A stretch of DNA of 64,000 nt from Theropithecus gelada (lineage: Eukaryota > Chordata > Mammalia > Primates > Cercopithecidae), in the NCBI RefSeq assembly GCF_003255815.1, contig NC_037668.1, positions 16,827,611-16,891,610 on the forward strand, given 5' to 3'. The notes beneath the pieces were generated by a model, which did no database searches, had not been told where the DNA came from, and worked only from the letters and a program-made list of their open reading frames with translations. Made by a program: the position numbers and the translations under genes. Shown piece by piece: positions 44,606 to 54,586 of the stretch (positions are counted from its first letter, which is position 1; every line of letters begins with the position of its first letter).

Positions 44606-44790
44606 TAGTGAGTCTCAAAGTGTGGTATCTGGACCAGTAGCATCAGTGTCACCTGGGGTACTTGGTTAGAAATGCAAATTCTCAAGGCCTAACCCAGACC
44701 TACTGAATTAGCAGCTCTGGAGGTTAGGTCTAGCAACCTGTAGGTTAAAAGGCTCTCCAGGGGCCTTCTGTTAGTCTGAGAATCAGTGGT
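44606..44790 (-). mobile_element. MER5A (hAT-Charlie) DNA transposon
   Basis: GAGTCTCAAAGTGTGGTATCTGGACCAGTAGCATCAG, AGAAATGCAAATTCTCAAGGCC and GAGAATCAGTGG match MER5A with its terminal inverted repeats. It lies about 100 bases before exon 2. Confidence 0.88.
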
Positions 44791-44884
44791 TTATCTATAG
44801 GAACTGACAGGGAAGTCAGCCCCCAGGTAGAAGTTTCATAGTTTCTAGTTAAGTCTCTCAGCCTAAACTCATTTCTTCACCTAG

Positions 44885-45771
44885 GACTCCTCCTATTTAT
44901 GGAGCAGGCACCCAACATGGCTGAGCCCCGCGGCCCTGTAGACCATGGAGTCCAGATTCGCTTCATCACAGAGCCAGTGAGTGGTGCAGAGATGGGCACT
45001 CTACGTCGCGGTGGACGACGCCCAGCTAAGGATGCAAGAGCCAGTACCTATGGGGTTGCTGTGCGTGTGCAGGGCATCGCTGGGCAGCCCTTTGTGGTGC
45101 TCAACAGTGGGGAGAAAGGTGGTGACTCCTTTGGGGTCCAAATCAAGGGGGCCAATGACCAAGAGGCCTCAGGAGCTCTGGGCTCAGATTTTGAACTCCC
45201 TGAGAACCCCTACTCTCAAGTCAAGGGATTTCCTGCCCCCTCTCAGAGCAGCACATCTGATGAGGAGCCTGGGGCCTACTGGAATGGAAAGCTACTCCGT
45301 TCCCAGTCCCAGGCCTCGCTGGCAGGCCCTGGCCCAATGGATCCTAGTAACAGAAGCACCAGCATGTTGGAGCTAGCCCCGAAAGTGGCTTCCCCGGGTA
45401 GCACCATTGACACTGCTCCCCTGTCTTCAGTGGACTCACTCATCAACAAGTTTGACAGTCAACTTGGAGGCCAGTCCCGGGGCCGGACCGGCCGCCGAAC
45501 ACGAATGCTACCCCCTGAACAGCGCAAACGGAGCAAGAGCCTGGACAGCCGCCTCCCACGGGACACCCTTGAGGAACGGGAGCGCCAGTCCACCAACCAC
45601 TGGACCCCTAGCACAAAATATGACAACCATGTGGGCAGTTCGAAGCAGCCATCCCAGAGCCAGAGCCCGAGTCCTCCCAGTGGCTTTAGCCGTTCCCGTC
45701 AGACTCAGGACTGGGTCCTTCAGAGTTTTGAGGAGCCACGGGGGAGAGCACAGGACCCCACCATGCTGCAG
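44885..45771 (+). CDS. CGN: CGN exon 2 (14 nt UTR, residues 1-291, head domain)
   Basis: Acceptor CACCTAG at 44,884; donor CAG|GTCAGA at 45,772. Coding starts at 44,899 (MEQAPN...) with a second in-frame ATG six codons later (MAEPRG...). Residues about 47-63 ([17 protein letters not shown]) form the ZO-1-interacting region. Serine-rich segments ([38 protein letters not shown]) are typical kinase targets in the head. Phase 0 at the 3' end. If intron 2 were retained, the frame would run on to a stop at 45,859-45,861. Confidence 0.97.
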
Positions 45772-48700
45772 GTCAGACCCAGCCCCTCCCTGGCTTCCAA
45801 ATGTCAGCCCCTTGTCCCTTCTCATCAGCTTTTACCCACCAGCCGTGAGCCTCCTTGCTAGTTCAAATAGCCTAGGCAGAAACTCTCTACCTTTTGTTCT
45901 CCACCGTATCTGTCCACAAAATAGGTGATATTCGCATGCACAGGACATTTCCATGGGTAAAATTCTAAAGAAAATGGAGCAAGCTATAAAATCACTATTC
46001 ACAAGTTTGTACCTAGTTGTCATTGCCACAACCATTAACTATGCCTCAGTCACCATTTGCTAGGTCTGCAGAATACGTAAGGCAGGCTTGGAGGATAAGA
46101 GCAGTTTCCTTGGTGCTCTTGCCAAAATTCCACAACTTTCTCTCCTACTCAGGAATGTAAGTAAGTGAGGGAGTGACTTTACTTTGAGAGAAACTTAAGT
46201 CCATTTTAAGAGTAAATTATTTATAAACTCTAACATGTTAACTACCATTAGTGACAAATCACTTGTGGCACAGTTCGCAGCTGGTTGAGATGTTTGTTGA
46301 GGAAAATCTGGTTTACAGCAGTAGTGCAGAGGTGCATCCTGTGTTGGCCCCTCCCTGGCCTGTTGCTCAGGCCTCCGCACCGTGTCTTCCTTGCCACACT
46401 TCAGGATTGTTCATCACGCTTGAAGGGGCTTGACCTGAGACTGCTACTTCTCCTCCATCTGAACCCCACGCGTGCTTCTGGCCTAATCTTCCTATTTCTT
46501 TCTTTCTTTCTTTTTTTTTAAACAGTTGAAGTCAACTCCAGACCTCCTTCGAGATCAGCAGGAGGCGGCCCCACCAGGCAGTGTAGACCATATGAAGGCC
46601 ACCATCTATGGCATCCTGAGGGAGGGGTGAGTGGGGGCCCCCCCAGCAACAGAGGCATACTCCTCCTTCTTTTTCTTCTAGCTTTGTTCCCCATCTTCCC
46701 TGATTTTACCCTTTCCTGATCTCTGTTACCTCTTTCCTCCCCTAACCCTTGCTTCTATCCTTTTATACTCTAGAAGCTCAGAAAGTGAAACCTCTGTGAG
46801 GAGGAAGGTTAGTTTGGTGCTGGAGAAGATGCAGCCTCTGGTGGTGAGTGGCCTTCTCTGGATGGGACCAAGGGTCAAGGTTAGGGCTTTGAGGGCCTCA
46901 GGGGATCCAGACTTGGACTCACTCCCTTTCCCCCCAACCCTCCATATCTCTGGCAGATGATTTCTTCTGGTTCTACTAAGGCTGTGGCAGGGCAGGGCGA
47001 GCTTACCCGAAAAGTGGAGGAGCTACAACGAAAGCTGGATGAAGAGGTGAAGGTGAGGAAAGGTTAGAGGTGCTGGAGACAAGAAGGAAAACGGGGAAAA
47101 CGCCTTGGCCTGGGGATGGGCTGAGCTGACTCTTCCAAGCAATGGAACAAGCATGTTTGTGCCCTATGAGACAAGAGACAAGAGTGTGTACTAATTCCAG
47201 CAAGGACTTCTGGGTTCTCTGGGGGTTAGGGAGGCAGAGCACATTAGGAATCTTCCTACCTTCCATTCCACTCCCTTTGGTAGTTCCCATCCTGGCTCTG
47301 CCCCTTACTAGCTGTATAAAACTTAAGAAAATTACTTACATTCTCTGTGCCTCAATTTTTTTTTTCATCATCATAATGGCAGTGGTAGTAGCTATCATTT
47401 ATTGAGTATAATTTTGGTAGTATGTACTGTCCTGGGTACTGTAATCATTATAGTTACCCTATGAATACCTATTCTGGACCCTTTTCTGATGAGAAAACTG
47501 ACGATCAGAGAGGCTAAGTAAGTTGCCTATGGTAGTAAGTTGCAGAGAGGAATGAAAAAATCCAGGTCAGTCTTATTCTAAAGCCAGTGTACCCTTTTTA
47601 AAAACATGTCTTCTGCCTTTCAAAATATTGGTTTGTGTGTAGTTGGTGCTCAATAAATGCTGGATTGTAACTTCCCTTGTCTCTTGGAAAGCCCTGTAGT
47701 CTAATGATTAAGTGGTTAGCTGTGGAGCCAAACTAACTGGGTTCAAATCCTGGTTCTGTTACTTTTTGGTTGTGTACCTAACCTTGGGCAAGTTCTTTAA
47801 ATGTTCTAAGCCTCTGTTTACTAAATTGTAAAGTGGGGATTATGATAGTACTATATTAATTAACTATTGCTGTGTAACAAATTACCCAAAACTCAGCAGC
47901 TTAAAACAAACGTTTTCTGGCTGGGCGCGGTGGCTTACACATGTAATCCTCTGGGAGGCCGAGGCAGGCAGTTCACCTGAGATTGGGAATTTGAGACCAG
48001 ACTGACCAGCATGGAGAAACCCTGTCTCTACTAAAAATACAAAATTAGCCCGGCGTGGTGGCACATGCCTGTAATCCCAGCTACTTGGGAGGCTGAGGCA
48101 GGAGAATTGCTTGAACCCGGGAGGCAGAGGTTGTGGTGAGTCGAGATGGCGCCATTGCACTCCAGCCTGAGCAACAAGAGCGAAACTCCTTCTCAAAAAA
48201 AAAAAAAAAAAAAAAAAAAGCATTTCCCAGTGTCTGAGGACCAAGAACCTGGGATCAGCTTAACAGAGTAATTGTGGCTCTGAGTCTGTTATAAGGTTCC
48301 AGTCCAGCTTCTGGCTGTGGCCAAAAGAAGTAAATTGGAGGATCTGCTTCTAAAATGGCTTACTCAGGGCCAGGCATGTTGGCTAACGCCTATAATCCCA
48401 GCACTTTGGAGGGGCAAGGTGGGAGGACCACTTGAGCCCAGGAGTTTGAGACCAGCCTGGGCAACATAGTGAGACCCTGCCTCTACAAAAAATAAAAAAA
48501 ATTAACCAAATGTGATGGCATGCACCTGTAGTTCCAGCTACTTGGGAGGCTGAAGTGGGAGGATTGCTTGAGCCCAGGAGGTTAACACTGCACTAAGCTA
48601 GGATTGCACTGCTGCACTCCAGCCTGGGTGCCAGAGCAAGACCCTGTCTCAAAAAAATATAAATGAATGAAACAAACAAACAAAACCAGCTTAATTGGCT

Positions 48701-51700
48701 GGGTGCAGTGGCTCACGCCCGTAATCCCAGCCCTTTGGGAGGCCGAGGTGGGTGGATCACCTGAGGTCAGGAGTTCAAGACCAACCTGGCCAACATGGTG
48801 AAGCCCTGTCTCTACTGAAAATACAAAAATTAGTCAGGCGTGGTGGCAGGCATCTATAATCCCTGCTACTTGGGAGCCTGAGGCAGGGAGAATTGTTTGA
48901 ACCTGGGAGGCAGAGGTTGCAGTGAGCTGAGATTGTGCCGCTGCGCTCCAGTTTGGGCAATGGAGTGAGACTCCATCTCAAAAACAAACAAACAAACAAA
49001 AAAACAGGCTGGGCGCTGTGACTCATGCTTGTAATGCAAGCACTTTGGGAGGCCGAGGTGGATGGGTTACCTGAGGTCAGGAGTTTGAGACCAGCCTGAC
49101 CAACATGGAGAAATCCTGTCTCTACTCTAATAATACAAAAATTAGCCAGGTAAGGTGGCGCATGTCTGTAATCCCAGCTACTTAGGAGGCTGAGGCACGA
49201 GAATCACTTGAACCCAGGAGGTGGAGGTTGCGGTGAGCCAAGATCTCGCCATTGCACTCCAGTCTGGGCAACAAGAGCGAAACTCCGTCTCAAAACAAAA
49301 CAAAACAGAACACCAAAAACAAAACAAAACAGAACACCACAAACAAACAAAACAAAGCAAAACAGAAAAACCTGGCTTAATCAAATGGCTGTTGGTTGTT
49401 GACCTCAGTTCCTGGCTGTTTGGCCTTCCTCCTAGAGCTGCTTTTGAGTATCCTCAAAATATAACAGCTACTTTTTCCCAGAGTGAGGGATCCAAGAGAA
49501 AAGCTGCAATGCCTTTTTATGACCTAACCTCAGAATTTACTCATCACGTCCTCCTTTTACTGTTTGTTAGAAGGAAGCCCCTAAGTCAAGCCCGTGCTTG
49601 AGGCAAACAGAATTAGGCTTTATCTTTTTTTGTTTTGTTTTGTTTGTTTTGTTTTTTTTGGGATGGAGTTTTGCTCTTGTTGCCCAGGCTGGAGTGCAAT
49701 GGTGTGATCTCGGCTCACTGCAACTTTGACCTCCTAGGTTCAAGCAATTCTCCTGCCTCAGCCTCCGGAGTAGCTGGGATTACAGGCCTGTGCCACCTCG
49801 CCCGGCTAATTTTGTATTTTTAGTAGACACGGGGTTTCTCCATGTTGGTCAGGCTGATCTCAAACTCCCAACCTCAGGTGATTGACCAGCCTAGGCCTCC
49901 CAAAGTGTTGGGATTATAGTCGTGAGCCACCGCACCCAGCCGGCTTTATCTTTTGAAAGAAATGTCAGATAATTTGTGGACGTATTTTACATCATCATAA
50001 GTACCAAGGCTAGTTTTGAGGATTAAATGTGGATAATACACATAAGGTCCTAAGTACAGTGTCTATCGTACAGCAAGTGTCTAATGAGTGTTAGACATAC
50101 ATTCCCATTATTCTGAGTCTGAGAGGCTTTCCCTACCCTCCATCTGCTGTACTCTCATTCCCTTTTTCAGAGGCGGCAGAAGCTAGAGCCATCCCGAGTT
50201 GGGCTGGAGCGGCAGCTGGAGGAGAAAACAGAAGAGTGCAGCCGACTGCAGGAGCTGCTGGAGAGAAGGAAGGGGGAGGCCCAGCAGAGCAACAAGGAGT
50301 GAGTGCAGCTGATGGCGCACCTTGGGCTGCTGGGGGGCTGCTTGGGGTCGTAGGCCAGGTTTAGAGGCCACTCCCTCTTTGCCCCTAGGGTTGAAGGAGA
50401 CAGAAGGAAATCTCCGGAAGCTGAAAGGAGCAGTGTTGGTTTAAGGACAGGATAGGGCCTTTCTCTCTACCTTCTTTATCAATAATGGTGGTAGTGAATG
50501 ATTTTGAGTTAAGCTACCTGGGTTTGCCTCTGTCTCAGATTCTTAAACTATAAAATAGAGTTAATAATAGTACCTACCTCACAGGATCACTGTAAGGATT
50601 CAGTCATCCATTCAGCAGATGTTTCATCAAGAATGCTGTGACAGGCATTAATCTAGGTTCCCAAGGCACATCAGTGAACCCTATAGATGAAGGGCTCGCT
50701 CTCCAGAAGCTTAGTTTCTACTGAGAGGGAACAGACAGTAAACAAACATATTATGCAAGTAAATTTGTAACACATGAGAAGGCAGTAGATACAACAGGGT
50801 GAGGCAGATCAGGAGGGTCAGGTTGTAGGGGGGCAGGTTGCAAAAATCAGGGGAGGCCTCATCGAGATTTGAAGGCAGGAAGTTTAAATGCATTAATAAA
50901 TATGAATTAAAATATATGATGTGTTTAGAAAACTGCCTGACACATAGTGTGCAATAATGTTATCTATTATTAGGCTCCAGAACATGAAGCGCCTCTTGGA
51001 CCAGGGTGAAGGTTTACGACATGGGCTGGAGGCCCAGGTGATGGAGCTGCAGAACAAGCTGAAACAGGTCCAGGGTCCTGAGCCTGCTAAGGAGGTGTTA
51101 CTGAAGGTAGGGTCTGGGGTCATATGCCCCAGCATCTGCTTTTTCTCAGCTGGAGCATCCTCAAGTCTGCTCATCCATGGTTTCCCCAAAGTATGAGGAG
51201 TGGTTGGCTGATTACAGGTACTCAGTGTGCTTTCAGGCAGATTCAGTGGTGGGTTGGGACTAGAGTTAGGATAAAGGAAACCTATCATTCTGGGCTCTAG
51301 TACCGGTACTAGAGCACCTGGTACTGTGCCTAACACAATAAATATTTTTTGACTCAGTGAATTGATAAGTAGATGGATTATAATGTGGTCACACCTGTAC
51401 TTCTTCCTTTACTTTCTCCAGGACCTGTTAGAGACCCGGGAACTTCTGGAAGAGGTCTTGGAGGGGAAACAGCGGGTAGAGGAGCAGCTGAGGCTGCGGG
51501 AGCGGGAATTGACAGCCCTGAAGGGGGCCCTGAAAGAGGAGGTAGCCTCCCGTGACCAGGAGGTGGAGCATGTCCGGCAGCAGTACCAGCGAGACACAGA
51601 GCAGCTCCGCAGGAGCATGCAAGATGCAACCCAGGCATGTGACAAGAGCAGGGTCTGAGAGAGGAAGGCACTGCTGGGGGACAAAGCTGCCTTGGGATCT

Positions 51701-54555
51701 TGGACTTTTGGACTTTTCATGGTTGCAACTGGGAACTCCCCCTCTCCCTCTAAAGGACACATGTGAGATCTGCTGAAAACCTTGGCGAGGAAAACTGTAA
51801 GGGCAGAGGGAGGGAGTATAGGCCAGAAGTACCATGAGGTTGTGTGACAAAAGTCCCAAGGGGGACTGGGCGCGGTAGCTCACGCCTGTAATCCCAGCAC
51901 TTTGGGAGGCCGAGGCGGGTGGATTGCTTGAGCTCAGGAAGTTAGAGACCAGCCTGGACAACATGGAGAAAGCCCATCTCTACCAAAAATACAAAAACTT
52001 AGCTGGGTGTAGTGATGCGTACTTGTAGTCCTAGCTACTTGGGAGGCTAAGGCAGGAGAATCGCTTGAACCCAGGAGGCGGAGGTTGCAGTGAGCCGAGA
52101 TCATGCCATTGCACTTCAGCCTGGGCGACAGAGCGAGACTCTGTCCCCCTAAAAATAAAAAATCCCAAGGGGAAATAACTGGGGAGGTTTCCTGTAGATG
52201 ATAGAGGGGTGGACTGTGACTTGAGGAGAGAACCTCTGCTAGCATTGTACCAGGTACCACAAGAGTGTCAGGGGGTACAGCTGGCATGGTGCCCTCTGGG
52301 TCTAAGCCTTTCCTTGTACACACTCACACTTTGATTTGAAGTGACCTCTTCCCTCTGAGCCTTCTGGTGTCCAACTCTCCCCTTCTCTAGGACCATGCAG
52401 TGCTGGAGGCCGAGAGGCAGAAGATGTCAGCCCTTGTGCGAGGGCTGCAGAGGGAGCTGGAGGAGACTTCAGAGGAGACAGGGCATTGGCAGAGTATGTT
52501 CCAGAAGAATAAGGAGGATCTTAGAGCCACCAAGCAGGAGTAAGGACATTGTCCCTCTCAGAAATATCCATGATTCATATGCCACTTCCTTTCTCTTTTT
52601 TAATTTTTAATTTTAATTTTAATTAATTTTTTTTTTGGGACAGAGTTTTGCTCTTGTTGCCCAGGCTGGAGTGCAATGGCACGATCTTGGCTCACTGCAA
52701 CCTCTGCCTCCTGGGTTCAAGTGATTCTCCTGCCTCAGCCTCCCAAGTAGCTGGGATTACAGGCTCATGCCACTACGCCCGGCTAATTTTTGTATTTTTA
52801 GTAGAGATGGGGTTTCACCATGGCCAGGGCAGTCTTGAACTCCTGACCTCAGGGGATCTGTCCACCTTGGCCTCCCAAAGTGCTGGAATTACAGGTGTGA
52901 GCCACTGCGCTTGGCCCCCTTTTGCCTTTTTTTTTTTTTTTTTCTTTTTTGAGATGGAGTCACACTCTGTTGCCTAGGCTGGAGTGCAGTGGTGCGGTCT
53001 CGGCTCACTGCAACCTCTGCCTCCTGGGTTCAAGCGATTCTCCTGCCTCAGCCTCCTGAGTTGCTGGGATTATAGGCGCCTGCCACTAGGCCTGAAGTTT
53101 TTGTATTTTCAGTAGAGACGGGGTTTCACCATGTTGGCCAGGCTGGTCTTGAACTCCTGACTTCGTGATCCGCCCACCTCGGCCTCCCTAAACTCTGGGA
53201 TTACAGGTGTGAGCCACTGCACCCAGTCCCTTTCTTCTTTTTTTTGAGACAGGGTCTTGCTCTGTTGCCCAGGCTGGAGTGCAGTGGCACAGTCGGGGCT
53301 CACTGCGACCTCCACCTCCCAGGTTCAAGCCATCCTCCCACCTCAGCCTCCTGAATAGGTGGGACTATAGGCATGCACCACTACACCCAGCTAATTTTTT
53401 ATTTTTTGTAGAGACAGGGTTTCATTATGTTGCCTAGGCTGGTCCTGAACTCCTGGGCTCAAGTGATCCATCTGCCTTGGCCTTCCAAAGTGCTGGGATT
53501 ACAGGCATGAGCCACTATGCCTGGCCCACTTCCTTTCTATCCATGGTATGTTCTTACTCTCCCATTTCTCAAACTGCTCCTTTCCATGTTCACCTTCCTT
53601 CCTCTTGAGAGTGGGTGCCCAGTGTGTTGGCCTCCAGAGAGGTGGCTTTTATTGTCATGCTAACCTCCCCCAGGCATGTGGCCTTACTCTGTTCCCTTTC
53701 CCCTTTATTTCACCTTGTCCGGCTCAGACTCCTGCAGCTGCGAATGGAGAAGGAGGAGATGGAAGAGGAGCTTGGAGAGAAGATAGAGGTCTTGCAGAGG
53801 GAATTAGAACAGGCCCGAGCTAGTGCTGGAGATACTCGCCAGGTTGAGGTGCTCAAGAAGGTATTTGGGAATTGGGGGGCAGAATGGCAGGTGGGGGTGA
53901 TGAACACCTGCCTGACCTCTCCATGAGGGCCTCCACGCTAGTGGGGCTGTCTCCTGTGTGCTTGGTTTCCAGGCCTCATCCTGCCTGCTCAGCTTGAGCT
54001 CTTTCCAACACAGCAGCACCAGTCTCCTCATTGAGCATAGAGGTTTCTAATGGAAAGTGCTCTCAGAACCCAGGTTGGGGCATAGCCAGAAGCTGTTGGC
54101 TGCCTCCCAAGAGATGTCATGGGTAGCAGCATTTAGGTGGATTTGTGAAACTCCAGGCTGACTTTTGCAGGCTCAGAAATCTAATTTGGTCAGCATGGCA
54201 AAAGCTGCTTTGTCTTTCGGAGGGGTCTCTAAGTACATTTATGAAAAAATGTTTACCATTAGAATTTCAGTTTATTAATTTACATTGAGAAATATCATCA
54301 CATTGACTGGAATGCTTGTGTTGGCACGGCCTGGTTACTAATGTAACAAAACTAATTAGTAAAAGAAAAATAGCAGAGTATATGGTCTTGTATTGAAGAT
54401 TCACTACATATTATATAACCCTTTAGCCTAATTACGGTACTTTCTGAATTTCAGGAGTAGCTAATAGCAAATAATTAGAACCAGAACTCATATTTTAATT
54501 TTCTTTTTAAAAGAAATCAGAGCTGTGCCAGTATTTATTGTGTCACATATTTTGG

Positions 54556-54586
<31 letters not shown>

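Larger units (their letters stand above)
47856..49617. mobile_element. Old interspersed repeat broken by four sense Alus, family uncertain
   Basis: TTAACTATTGCTGTGTAACAAATTACCCAAAACTCAGCAGCTTAAAACAA (47,857-47,918) is the start of a common mammalian repeat. Non-Alu pieces at 48,225-48,366 and 49,385-49,610 may belong to the same or a second element. I cannot name it. Confidence 0.45.

Noticed and set aside
45407..45928. 173-codon open frame overlapping CGN exon 2 in another frame
   Set aside because: It is a shadow of the conserved cingulin frame and runs into intron 2. No independent support.
47700..47775. tRNA-like sequence with a B-box-like GGGTTCAAATCCTGG
   Set aside because: It is the tRNA-derived head of a MIR, which continues into the MIR core. 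It cannot fold into a full cloverleaf with an acceptor stem as far as I can see.
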